Part shown: piece by piece, positions 25,552 to 33,633 of the stretch
Layout: each line of letters starts with the position of its first letter
Numbering within the stretch: position 1 is the first letter of the stretch
Origin: Streptomyces liliiviolaceus
GTDB taxonomy: Bacteria > Actinomycetota > Actinomycetes > Streptomycetales > Streptomycetaceae
Assembly (NCBI RefSeq): GCF_018070025.1
Contig: NZ_JAGPYQ010000001.1
Coordinates: forward strand, 2,914,001 to 2,978,000
Direction: 5' to 3'
Length of the DNA: 64,000 nucleotides
Translations under genes and position numbers: made by a program
Notes under the pieces: generated by a model
Databases searched by the model: none
Seen by the model: only the letters and a program-made list of their open reading frames with translations
Told to the model about the DNA's origin: nothing

Positions 25552-26805
25552 ATGCCACTTCGATCAGCTCCACGGACCTCGACAGCCACCAGCGGACCGG
25601 GCCGAGGCCCGGCCTCCGACGTCCGCACGCGACACAGCCGCCGGCCCCACGGGGGAAGGTCCCGGCGCCGAGAGGCGTCGGCGGAGACGCTGCGCTTGCG
25701 TGCGGAGACACTCTTCGCGCCTGAACAGGGTCGGGTGCGCGGGGAGTTGCGGCACGGGCCCCCGGTGGAGCGGAGTGCCGGCGCCCTTGAGGGGCGCGGG
25801 GAACTGCGCGACGAGCCCCCACCGTCCGGCAGTCGGCATGACACGTCGTCGGGTGTGGGGTTGTGGCACGGGCCGCCGGAGGGGTGGAGCGGCGGCGCCT
25901 CTCAGGGGCGCGGGGAACTGCGCGATCAGCCCCCACCGGCCGGCAGTCGACATCACTCCCCGTCGGGTGCGGGGCGGAGCCCCGGGGCGGGAGCGCTCGG
26001 GGACGGCGACGGGGTCGCGGACGAGCCCCGGCCCGTTCCCGCTTGGCGGGCGCGGGCCGGGCTCGCCGTCCGGGAGCGGATGCCGCTGTGGCTCCAGTCC
26101 AGGTGCGGCCTGGAACGCAGGAGCGTGGCCGCCCTCGCCGTCGTGCTGGTCGTCGCCGCGGCCTTGGCCGCACAGCACTTCTGGTCGGGACGGACCCAGC
26201 CGGTACGGGCCCCGGAGATCGTACGGGCCGCGGTTCCGTACGGGGACGAGGCGAACGCGGCCGGCCAGCAGACGGCGGCCGGAACCTCCGCTGCCGCCCG
26301 GACGCCCGCGGGCGCGGTCCCGACCGCACTCGTGGTGGACGTCAGCGGCAAGGTGCGTGAGCCGGGAATCCATCGGCTGCCGGCCGGTTCCCGGGTCGCC
26401 GACGCGCTGAAAGCCGCGGGCGGGGTGCGTCCGGGCACGAACACCGAAGGCCTCAACCGCGCGCGGTTCCTGGTGGACGGTGAACAGGTGGTGGTCGGGG
26501 CGCCGACGGCGGTGGGGCCGGGAGCGCCAGGGGCGCCGGGAGTCGCGAGCAGCTCGGGAGGCTCGGCGGGTTCGGGTGTCGTGGGTCCCGGTGTGGCCGC
26601 CCCCGCCCCGGCCGCTCCGGTCGCCCTCAACACGGCCACCCTGGAACAACTGGATACGCTGCCCGGCGTCGGCCCCGTGCTGGCGCAGCACATCATCGAC
26701 TACCGAGGCCGGCACGGCGGTTTCCGTTCGGTCGACGAACTCCGCGAGGTGAACGGAATCGGCGACCGCCGTTTCGCCGATCTGCGGAATCTCGTACGGC
26801 CATGA
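25552..26805 (+). CDS. comEA: ComEA-like DNA-binding protein with repeat-derived N-terminal insert
   Basis: 417 residues. The conserved part begins near residue 160: membrane helix (VAALAVVLVVAAALAAQHFW), SLBB domain (LVVDVSGKVREPGIHRLPAGSRVADALKAAGG) and C-terminal double helix-hairpin-helix DNA-binding domain (LNTATLEQLDTLPGVGPVLAQHIIDY, FRSVDELREVNGIGDRRFADL). ComEA binds incoming double-stranded DNA in competent bacteria; natural competence is not established for Streptomyces. Residues about 61-145 are encoded by two tandem copies of repeat A read in frame (GRGELRDEPPP and GRGELRDQPPP), an odd gain. ATG 25552 has no clear ribosome binding site; the start is uncertain. comEC follows with a 4-bp ATGA overlap. 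Confidence 0.85.
   Translation: MPLRSAPRTSTATSGPGRGPASDVRTRHSRRPHGGRSRRREASAETLRLRAETLFAPEQGRVRGELRHGPPVERSAGALEGRGELRDEPPPSGSRHDTSSGVGLWHGPPEGWSGGASQGRGELRDQPPPAGSRHHSPSGAGRSPGAGALGDGDGVADEPRPVPAWRARAGLAVRERMPLWLQSRCGLERRSVAALAVVLVVAAALAAQHFWSGRTQPVRAPEIVRAAVPYGDEANAAGQQTAAGTSAAARTPAGAVPTALVVDVSGKVREPGIHRLPAGSRVADALKAAGGVRPGTNTEGLNRARFLVDGEQVVVGAPTAVGPGAPGAPGVASSSGGSAGSGVVGPGVAAPAPAAPVALNTATLEQLDTLPGVGPVLAQHIIDYRGRHGGFRSVDELREVNGIGDRRFADLRNLVRP
25733..25965 (-). repeat. Two tandem copies of repeat A inside comEA
   Basis: Units at 25733-25850 (118 bp) and 25851-25965 (115 bp), with the start of a third (GGGTGCGGGGCGG). Each carries GGGGCGCGGGGAACTGCGCG then CCCCCACCG, the reverse complement of the A motif seen in gaps elsewhere. 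The comEA frame is kept through both copies. Confidence 0.9.
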
Positions 26806-29429
26806 GGGGCCCGGACCCGACGAGCCGGCCGCCCGTGCACGCGGGCTCCGCCAGTCGGCTCGGTGCCGCGCACCCTCGGCAGGAGGGCCCGACGGATCTG
26901 CGGCTGGTCCCACCGGCACTGGCGGCATGGGCGACGGCGGCGGTGACGCCGGACGCACCCCCGGGGTGGGTCGCGGGTGTGGTCGCGCTCTGCGTGGCCG
27001 TCGTCGGACTGCTCCTGCTCGCGGGCCGCGACCGGGTACGGGGCGCGCGACCGCTTCGGCTGCTCCGGTCGTCCTGGTCGAGGACCTCCGTCGCGGCCGT
27101 GCTGCTCTGCGTCGCGGCCGCGGCCGCCTCGGGCGGCCTGCACGGCGCGGATCTGCGCAGGGGGCCGATCCCGGAGTCGGCGCGGCAGTACGACCGGGTG
27201 ACCGCCGAGGTGGAGGTCACTTCGGACCCACGGCTCACCCGTCCCCGGATCAGGGGGAACCACGCCGCCCCGACCGCGATCCTGCTCGACGCGCAGGTCA
27301 GGCGCGTGGAGCGGCCGGACGGGACGGTGGCGCGGACGCGCACACCGGTGCTGCTGATCGTGGACGCCCGGCAGAGCCTGGGGCCTGGGCCGGAATCGAG
27401 CCCGAGGGCTGAGGCGGAGGCGGGGGCGGATGCAGGGGCGGTTCGTGAGCGGGTCGGCTCGCCCTGGCTCTCCCTCCTCCCCTCCACCCGGCTCAGGGTG
27501 ACCGCGCAGGCCGCGCCCGCGCTCGGCGGCGGAGACCGGATCGCGGCGGTGCTACGGGTACGCGGCAGCGGCCCACCCACGGTGGTCGGGCAGCCGTCCG
27601 CCACGCAGCGGTTCGCCGGGGAACTGCGGGGCAGGCTGCGGGCGGCGACCGACGGGCTGGACCCGGACGCGCGGGCGCTGCTGCCGGGACTGGTGGTCGG
27701 GGACACCTCCCGGATCACACCGGAACTCGACGAGGCGTTCAGGGCGACCGATCTCACCCACATCCTCGCTCTCAGCGGCGCCAACTTCACGATCGTGCTC
27801 GCCCTGCTCATCGGGCCGCCGGGCCGGGCCCAGCGGATCGAGCGCCGGGGGCTGGCGCCCCGGCTCGGTCTGCCGTTGCGGGCGACCGCTCTGTGCGGGG
27901 GTGCGCTCACGCTCGGCTTCGTGATCGTGTGCCGGCCGGACCCGAGCGTGCTGCGGGCCGCCGCCTGCGGATCGATCGCGCTGCTGGCCATCGCCACCGG
28001 GCGCCGCAGATCCCTGATTCCGGCCCTGGCCACGGCGGTGCTCGTGCTGGTGCTGTACGACCCGTGGCTGGCCCGGAGCTACGGCTTCCTGCTCTCCGTG
28101 CTCGCCACCGGCGCACTGCTCACGCTGGCCCCGCGGTGGAGTGCGGGGCTCCGCGGGCGTGGGGTGCCGCCGAGGCCGGCCGAGGCGTTGGCGGCCGCGG
28201 CCGCCGCGCAGGCGGTGTGTGCGCCGGTCGTCGCCGTCCTCTCGGCGCGGGTCAGTCTGGTGGCGGTGCCGTGCAACCTGCTCGTGGAGTTCGCGGTCGC
28301 GCCCGCCACGGTGCTGGGCTTCGCCACGCTGATCACGGCTCCCTGGGCGATGCCGGTCGCGAAGGTGCTGGCGTGGTGCGCGAGTTGGCCCGCCGGATGG
28401 ATCGCGGACATCGCCCGCGCGGGTGCGGCCCTGCCGGGCGCAGGCATGGACTGGCCGGGAAGCTGGACGGGGGCACTGCTGCTCGCCGGCGCGATCGCCG
28501 CCCTCGTGTGCGTCGGGCGCAGACTGCTGCGGCATCCCTGGCTGAGCGGTACCTGCGGAGTGCTGCTCCTGCTCGTGACGGTGCAGCCGCCGCCTCTCAC
28601 CCGGGTGATCACCGGGTGGCCGCCGCCGGACTGGCGGTTCGCGATGTGCGATGTGGGCCAGGGCGACGCGACGGTGCTCGCGGCGGGCGACGGCAGTGGG
28701 GTGGTGGTGGACGCGGGACCCGACCCGATACTCGTCGACCGGTGTCTGAGGGCGCTCGGCATCACCCGGGTCCCCCTCGTCGTGCTGACCCACTTCCACG
28801 CGGACCATGTGGCGGGGCTGCCGGGTGTGCTGCGCGGGCGTTCGGTGGGCGCGATCGAGACGACGGGCCTGGAGGAGCCCCTGGACCAGGCCGACTTCGT
28901 GCGCCGGCAGGCCGCGGTCCGGCACATCCCGGTGAGACGGGCGGTGGCGGGCGAGCGGCGTCGTACGGGCGGGCTCGACTGGCAGGTGCTGTGGCCGCCG
29001 CCGAGCCCCGCACCGGGAGCCGGGCCGGTGCCGGTGCCGCAGCCGGAGGAGCCGGAGCCGGAGGGGCCGAACGACGCGAGCGTCACCCTGCTCGTCCGGT
29101 CGGCCGGGCTGACGATGCTGATGCTCGGAGATCTCGAACCACCCGCTCAGCGGGCCCTGTTGAGATCACCGGCCGGGACCGGTCTGAAAGCGGTGGATGT
29201 CCTCAAGGTCGCCCATCATGGTTCGGCCTACCAGGACCCGGATCTCATACGACGGGCCGCGCCACGCCTCGCGCTCATCTCGTGCGGCGCCGACAACCCC
29301 TACGGACATCCGGCACCGAGCACGACGGCGGCACTGGAGGCAGGGGGCGCGCAGGTCCTGCGCACCGATGTGGACGGGGCGGTAACCGTGGGAGGAGGAG
29401 ACGACCACCTGCTGATCACGCGAGACTGA
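26802..29429 (+). CDS. comEC: ComEC/Rec2-like membrane channel with metallo-beta-lactamase domain
   Basis: 875 residues. ComEC forms the inner-membrane channel for single-stranded DNA uptake. The N-terminal part has membrane helices and an OB-like region. The central competence domain contains HILALSGANFTIVLALLIGPPG and further helices to about residue 590. The C-terminal third is a metallo-beta-lactamase-like domain with DVGQGDATVLAAGDG, VLTHFHADHVAGLPG (HxHxDH intact) and VAHHGSAYQDPDL. The start overlaps comEA (ATGA). Whether it works in DNA uptake here is unknown, but the gene is intact and of usual length. Confidence 0.94.
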   Translation: MRGPDPTSRPPVHAGSASRLGAAHPRQEGPTDLRLVPPALAAWATAAVTPDAPPGWVAGVVALCVAVVGLLLLAGRDRVRGARPLRLLRSSWSRTSVAAVLLCVAAAAASGGLHGADLRRGPIPESARQYDRVTAEVEVTSDPRLTRPRIRGNHAAPTAILLDAQVRRVERPDGTVARTRTPVLLIVDARQSLGPGPESSPRAEAEAGADAGAVRERVGSPWLSLLPSTRLRVTAQAAPALGGGDRIAAVLRVRGSGPPTVVGQPSATQRFAGELRGRLRAATDGLDPDARALLPGLVVGDTSRITPELDEAFRATDLTHILALSGANFTIVLALLIGPPGRAQRIERRGLAPRLGLPLRATALCGGALTLGFVIVCRPDPSVLRAAACGSIALLAIATGRRRSLIPALATAVLVLVLYDPWLARSYGFLLSVLATGALLTLAPRWSAGLRGRGVPPRPAEALAAAAAAQAVCAPVVAVLSARVSLVAVPCNLLVEFAVAPATVLGFATLITAPWAMPVAKVLAWCASWPAGWIADIARAGAALPGAGMDWPGSWTGALLLAGAIAALVCVGRRLLRHPWLSGTCGVLLLLVTVQPPPLTRVITGWPPPDWRFAMCDVGQGDATVLAAGDGSGVVVDAGPDPILVDRCLRALGITRVPLVVLTHFHADHVAGLPGVLRGRSVGAIETTGLEEPLDQADFVRRQAAVRHIPVRRAVAGERRRTGGLDWQVLWPPPSPAPGAGPVPVPQPEEPEPEGPNDASVTLLVRSAGLTMLMLGDLEPPAQRALLRSPAGTGLKAVDVLKVAHHGSAYQDPDLIRRAAPRLALISCGADNPYGHPAPSTTAALEAGGAQVLRTDVDGAVTVGGGDDHLLITRD

Positions 29430-29433
29430 GGGT

Positions 29434-30261
29434 ATGAAACCCGCACAGGTCGATGCGTACCTCCGCCGGATCGGTGTCACCCACCCCGCCTGGCCCACCG
29501 GCGACGTCCTCCGTGAACTGCAGTTGCGACATCTGCTGACCGTGCCGTTCGAGAACCTGTCGATCCATCTCGGTGAGGCGATCGTCCTGGAGGAGAAACC
29601 GCTCCTGGACAAGCTGGTGGGCGCCCGCAGGGGTGGCTTCTGCTACGAACTGAACGGGGCGTTCGGCGCGCTGCTCAAGGCGCTGGGCTTCGATGTGACG
29701 CTGCTCGCGGGACGGGTCTACGGGGAGGGGGAGCGGCTCGGCATTCCGTACGACCATCTCGCGTTGCGGGTGCGGACGGTGGACGGGGGCGACTGGCTGG
29801 CCGACGTCGGGTTCGGGGCACACAGCCACTACCCGCTGGCCTTCGGGGAGCGGGGGGAGCAGAAGGATCCGGCGGGCGCGTTCCGGGTGATCGTGGCCGG
29901 GGCGGACCCGGCCGGGGTGCGGGGCAGTGCCGGGGAGTTCGGCGATCTGGAGGTGGTGCGGGACGGCAGGTCCCAGTACCGGCTGGAGACGCGGCCGCGG
30001 GTGCTCGGGGACTTCGTGGCCGGGGCCTGGTGGCACAGCACCTCGCCGCTGTCGCACTTCGCCCGGTCACCGGTCTGCTCGCGGGTCACGGAGGACGGCG
30101 GGCGGGTCACGCTCAGCGGGCGCACGCTCACGGTCACGGACCCCGACGGCGGGAGGACGACGGAGGATCTGGTCTCGGACGAGGAGGTGCTGGAGGCGTA
30201 CAGGAAGCGGTTCGGGATCGTGCTGGAGCGCGTCCCGGTCGTCCGGGAAAGCGGCGACTGA
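29434..30261 (+). CDS. nat: Arylamine N-acetyltransferase
   Basis: 275 residues. Transfers acetyl from acetyl-CoA to aromatic amines and hydrazines. The catalytic triad is visible: C70 in RRGGFCYELN, H108 in PYDHLALRV and D124 in WLADVGFGAH. The N-terminal helical domain (YLRRIGVTHPAWPTGDVLRELQLRH) and VPFENLSIHLG are typical. It starts four bases after the comEC stop, so it is probably the last gene of the comEA-comEC transcript. In polyketide clusters related enzymes form amide rings, but the context here is housekeeping. Confidence 0.95.
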   Translation: MKPAQVDAYLRRIGVTHPAWPTGDVLRELQLRHLLTVPFENLSIHLGEAIVLEEKPLLDKLVGARRGGFCYELNGAFGALLKALGFDVTLLAGRVYGEGERLGIPYDHLALRVRTVDGGDWLADVGFGAHSHYPLAFGERGEQKDPAGAFRVIVAGADPAGVRGSAGEFGDLEVVRDGRSQYRLETRPRVLGDFVAGAWWHSTSPLSHFARSPVCSRVTEDGGRVTLSGRTLTVTDPDGGRTTEDLVSDEEVLEAYRKRFGIVLERVPVVRESGD

Positions 30262-30432
30262 GGGAAAACAGAAACGGAACGGCCAATTCGGGCTACTCGT
30301 GCGTAGTACCAGCACATGCGCTGGTTCCCTGCGATGTGGTGGTCTGTTGCCTCGAAAGTCGCATCGGTGGTCGAATACCTCTCCGACAACAAGTGTTTTC
30401 ACAGCGTGTGTTGACGCGAGGGTGGGTCGCAG

Positions 30433-31314
30433 ATGGTCGGCAGCTGGCTGGGGAACCGTACGAACCGGGCGCAGGCGGGCCCTCCGCTCGCCTCGGTGCC
30501 GTTGCCGGAGGGCGCCGGCGTGCTCGGCTGCCGGGTGCTGGATCCGGTGAACCAGCCGGTGCCGGACGCGGAGTTCCTGGTCACGGATGCCGCGGGACGC
30601 AGAGTGGTCGGCGGGCAGTTGGATCCGTTCGGGTCCTTCCTGGTGACGGTCCCGGCCGGTGAGTACCGCCTCGCGGTGTCGGCCGAGGGGCACGCCCCGT
30701 ACCGGGCGAATGTCACGGTGCCGGCGAACGAGGTGGCCGCGCTCGGCGACGTGACACTGAACGCCGCGCAGCCACCGCCGTTACCGGCGCCGGGGGACTG
30801 GGAGATCGAGCCCACCCACTCCTCGATCGGCTTCACGGCCCGGCACATCGGGATGGCTCGGGTGCGGGGGAGGTTCAACACCTTCGCGGGGATCGTGCGG
30901 GTGGCCGACAACGTCGAGCAGTCGGCGATGCACGTGGTGATCGACGCGGGGTCGATCGACACCAACGTCAGGACGCGGGACGGACATCTGAAGTCGGCGG
31001 ACTTCCTGGACGTGGACCGGTTTCCGACGGTGGAGTTCTACAGCGACCGGTTCACGCACCGGGGCGGCAGCCGGTGGGGGGTCACCGGGGCGCTGTCGCT
31101 GCACGGGGTGACGCGGACGGTCACGCTCGACACGGAGTATCTGGGGGTGGGCAACGGCACGGAGGGCGAGGTGCGGGCGGCCTGCCGGGCCACCGCCGAG
31201 CTGCGGCGCGACGACTTCACGATGAGCTGGCAGTCGATGCTCGCGCGGGGCATCGCCATGGTCGGTACGAGCATCACGGTCGACCTGGACATCCAGATCG
31301 TCCCCAAGGGCTGA
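30433..31314 (+). CDS. YceI family protein with N-terminal carboxypeptidase-regulatory-like domain
   Basis: 293 residues. Residues 30-110 form a transthyretin-like fold (GCRVLDPVNQPVPDAEFLVTDAAG, VPAGEYRLAVSAEGHAPY). Residues 115-293 form a YceI lipocalin-like barrel that in other members binds polyisoprenoid chains: WEIEPTHSSIGFTARHIGMARVRGRFNTFAG, IDTNVRTRDGHLKSADFLDV, FPTVEFYSD, LSLHGVTRTV. It has no signal peptide, so it is probably cytoplasmic. The ATG at 30433 is preceded by GCGAGGGTGGG. A 171-bp gap upstream with a relatively AT-rich stretch (30345-30415) probably carries its promoter. Binding of an isoprenoid or quinone is inferred from the family. Confidence 0.88.
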   Translation: MVGSWLGNRTNRAQAGPPLASVPLPEGAGVLGCRVLDPVNQPVPDAEFLVTDAAGRRVVGGQLDPFGSFLVTVPAGEYRLAVSAEGHAPYRANVTVPANEVAALGDVTLNAAQPPPLPAPGDWEIEPTHSSIGFTARHIGMARVRGRFNTFAGIVRVADNVEQSAMHVVIDAGSIDTNVRTRDGHLKSADFLDVDRFPTVEFYSDRFTHRGGSRWGVTGALSLHGVTRTVTLDTEYLGVGNGTEGEVRAACRATAELRRDDFTMSWQSMLARGIAMVGTSITVDLDIQIVPKG

Positions 31315-31406
31315 GCCGGGACCCGCGGCGGGGCCTTCGACCGCCGGTCGCCGGCTACCGGGTGCCCCCGGTGCGAGGCGCTGCGCCGGTGCCGGAAAAT
31401 GGCCGG

Positions 31407-31652
31407 GTGAGCGACGTGAGACATGTACTGGTGCTGCCCGACCGCGATGCCGCGCAGGAGGCGGCGGAGGCGCTCGGTGAGCAGTTCGCGCTGGACGAGG
31501 AGCCCCAGCTCGTACGGGACGCCCTGGCCGGTGAGGACGATGCCGAGGACGCGCAGTGGCTGCTCGTGCTGCGTGACGAGAGCGGACGGCTGGACGCGCG
31601 GGAGCTGGACGAGTTCGTGAGGGAGTGGGACGGCTGGCGCGAGGAGCCGTAG
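31407..31652 (+). CDS. Small acidic hypothetical protein (81 aa)
   Basis: Protein starting MSDVRHVLVLPDRDAAQEAAE and ending EFVREWDGWREEP. It is very acidic and appears alpha/beta (a first strand HVLVLPDRD, a later strand AQWLLVLRDESG). GTG 31407 has no Shine-Dalgarno but GAAAAT lies 6 nt upstream, the leaderless spacing seen for other genes here. It lies between the YceI gene and holA. I do not recognise the family. Confidence 0.7.
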   Translation: MSDVRHVLVLPDRDAAQEAAEALGEQFALDEEPQLVRDALAGEDDAEDAQWLLVLRDESGRLDARELDEFVREWDGWREEP

Positions 31653-31711
31653 CCGTGGGGGAGTCGTAGCTGCGGGCCCGTTGTCGGTGGTGCGTGGGAT
31701 GCTTGGCCGCG

Positions 31712-32698
31712 ATGGCCAGGAACTCTGCACAAGACAATCCGCTCGCTCCCGTCACGATCGCCGTGGGGCAGGAGGACCTCCTCCTCGACCGTGCCGTGCA
31801 GGAGGTGGTGGCCGCCGCGCGCGCCGCCGACGCGGACACCGACGTACGGGACCTCACGTCGGACCAGTTGCAGCCGGGCACGCTCGCCGAGCTGACGAGC
31901 CCGTCGCTCTTCGCCGAGCGCAAGGTCGTCGTGGTGCGGAACGCGCAGGATCTGTCGGCGGACACGATCAAGGACGTGAAGGCGTACCTGGGCGCTCCGG
32001 CCGAGGAGATCACGCTCGTGCTGCTGCACGCGGGCGGTGCCAAGGGCAAGGGGCTGCTCGACGCGGCGCGCAAGGCGGGGGCGCGGGAGATCGCGTGCCC
32101 CAAGATGACGAAGCCGGCGGACCGGCTGTCGTTCGTGCGCGCGGAGTTCCGGGCGCTGGGGCGGTCGGCCACGCCCGAGGCGTGCCAGGCGCTCGTCGAC
32201 TCGATCGGCAGCGATCTGCGGGAGCTGGCCTCCGCGACGACCCAGCTGGTCGCGGATGTCGAGGGGACGATCGACGAGGCCGTCGTCGGGCGGTACTACA
32301 CCGGCCGGGCGGAGGCCTCCAGCTTCACGGTGGCGGACCGGGCGGTCGAGGGGCGGGCGGCGGAGGCGCTGGAGGCGCTGCGGTGGTCGTTGTCGACCGG
32401 GGTCGCGCCCGTGCTGATCACCAGCGCGCTGGCGCAGGGGGTGCGGGCGATCGGGAAGCTCTCCTCCGCGCGGGGTGGGCGGCCGGCCGATCTGGCGCGG
32501 GAGCTGGGGATGCCGCCGTGGAAGATCGACCGGGTTCGGCAGCAGATGCGGGGGTGGACGCCGGACGGGGTCGCTGTCGCGTTGCTGGCGGTTGCGGAGG
32601 CGGATGCGGGGGTGAAGGGGGGTGGGGATGATCCTGAGTACGCCTTGGAGAAGGCGGTCGTCACGATCGCCCGGGCGGCGCGGATGCGGCGGGGTTAG
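31712..32698 (+). CDS. holA: DNA polymerase III delta subunit
   Basis: 328 residues. Opens the beta clamp within the clamp loader. Typical features are ITIAVGQEDLLLDRAVQEV-type opening (here VTIAVGQEDLLLDRAVQEV), SPSLFAERKVVVVRNAQDL, LVLLHAGGAKGKGLL, and the C-terminal collar domain AVEGRAAEALEALRWSLSTGVAPVLITSALAQGVRAI and MPPWKIDRVRQQMRGW. The ATG at 31712 is chosen over 31694 because the protein proper begins there. rpsT lies downstream on the opposite strand, a common bacterial pairing. Confidence 0.94.
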   Translation: MARNSAQDNPLAPVTIAVGQEDLLLDRAVQEVVAAARAADADTDVRDLTSDQLQPGTLAELTSPSLFAERKVVVVRNAQDLSADTIKDVKAYLGAPAEEITLVLLHAGGAKGKGLLDAARKAGAREIACPKMTKPADRLSFVRAEFRALGRSATPEACQALVDSIGSDLRELASATTQLVADVEGTIDEAVVGRYYTGRAEASSFTVADRAVEGRAAEALEALRWSLSTGVAPVLITSALAQGVRAIGKLSSARGGRPADLARELGMPPWKIDRVRQQMRGWTPDGVAVALLAVAEADAGVKGGGDDPEYALEKAVVTIARAARMRRG

Positions 32699-32718
32699 CG
32701 GTTGGCTGTCGCCTGGGG

Positions 32719-32876
32719 ATTCTCGCCCCCGCCGCCCCTACCCGTCCCGTCACTGACTCGGGGGCAAGCCCCCGAACCCCCGTCGGCCGGAATCTATGGC
32801 TGCGGGCCCGGTGGGGGCCGGTCGCGCAGTTCCCCGCGCCCCTGAAAGACGGGGCTGCGCCCCTGCCTTTCGTCTT
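32719..32876. repeat. Composite B/A repeat in the holA-rpsT gap
   Basis: The 412-bp gap (32699-33110) has no gene. 32719-32790 resembles an outer part of repeat B (CGCCCCCGCCGCCCCTACCC, then CTCGGGGGCAAGCCCCCGAA). 32800-32844 is a repeat A copy (GCGCAGTTCCCCGCGCCCCT). 32845-32876 resumes B-like sequence (GGGGCTGCGCCCCTG). The order suggests A inserted within or next to B. Confidence 0.75.
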
Positions 32877-32913
32877 TGGGGCCACGACGGCGCCGGACGG
32901 GCTGAAAACACGA

Positions 32914-32947
32914 GCCCCGGCCCGCCCTGGAAGGGCGAGGCCGGGGC
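32914..32947 (-). terminator. rpsT terminator (minus strand)
   Basis: GCCCCGGCC with CGCCCT pairs with AGGGCG and GGCCGGGGC. Read on the minus strand the hairpin is followed by GTGTTTTCAG. A second, weaker inverted repeat (GACTCGTAC at 32963, GTACGAGTC at 32993) lies between it and rpsT. Confidence 0.75.
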
Positions 32948-33110
32948 CCGGTTCACGCTGAGGACTCGTACCCGCGTGGCGAACGCAGTCGCGTACGAGT
33001 CGGGGTGCCGGTCGGGAGCGGATGAGAGAGGGCCCGCTCAGGTCCTTCCGGCGTTCGAATCACTTCGAATCAAGTGAGTGCTGGGCCGTGGCCCGGTACT
33101 CGGCAGAGGT

Positions 33111-33377
33111 TCAGCCCTTGAGGGAGGCGACCTTCGAAGCAAGCGCCGACTTCTTGTTGGCGGCCTGGTTCTTGTGGATGACGCCCTTGGAGACGGCCTT
33201 GTCCAGCTTGCGCGAGGCTTCGCGCTGCGCGGCCGTGGCCTTCTCGACGTCACCCGCGGCAGCGGCCTCGCGGGCCTTGCGGATCGCGGTCTTCAGCGAA
33301 GACTTGACGGCCTTGTTGCGCAGCCGGGCCTTCTCGTTGGTCTTGATCCGCTTGATCTGGGACTTGATGTTCGCCAC
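33111..33377 (-). CDS. rpsT: Ribosomal protein S20
   Basis: 88 residues, 30S subunit protein that binds 16S rRNA. The sequence begins [20 protein letters not shown] and is almost wholly helical and basic, as expected ([21 protein letters not shown]). Start GTG 33377 with AAGG upstream. Divergent from lepA, another common neighbour. Its leader contains an inverted repeat that could serve autoregulation. Confidence 0.98.
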   Translation of the reverse strand: MANIKSQIKRIKTNEKARLRNKAVKSSLKTAIRKAREAAAAGDVEKATAAQREASRKLDKAVSKGVIHKNQAANKKSALASKVASLKG

Positions 33378-33399
33378 GAATGAGCCTTCTCAGGTTCAG

Positions 33400-33441
33400 G
33401 CGCACGAGACGGGGCGTCTCACGACGGTGAGTCTCATGCGC
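33400..33441 (-). promoter_or_regulatory. Hairpin in the rpsT leader
   Basis: On the minus strand GCGCATGAGAC pairs with GTCTCGTGCGC (one G-U), enclosing a smaller GAGAC/GTCTC element. It lies 23 nt upstream of the rpsT start, within the likely leader. S20 represses its own translation in E. coli; a similar use here is a guess. Confidence 0.45.
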
Positions 33442-33633
33442 CGGTGATTTCTCTTCTGAATTTCCTGCGTTTCCTGCGTGTCCCCTGCAGAGAGGGCAGG
33501 AGACACAGCTGCCCAGATTAGCAGTCGCCCCGCTGACGGCCCAAACCGGTCGCACCTCGCCGCCCGTGGGACCATGGAGCCTACGTATCGATCCGACCCG
33601 AGGCGACAGGCGCCTCAAGAGACAGGACCCTGC

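Noticed and set aside
33478..33633. 52-codon N-terminal extension of LepA
   Set aside because: Overlaps the divergent promoter region with rpsT; LepA of usual length (622) begins at 33634.
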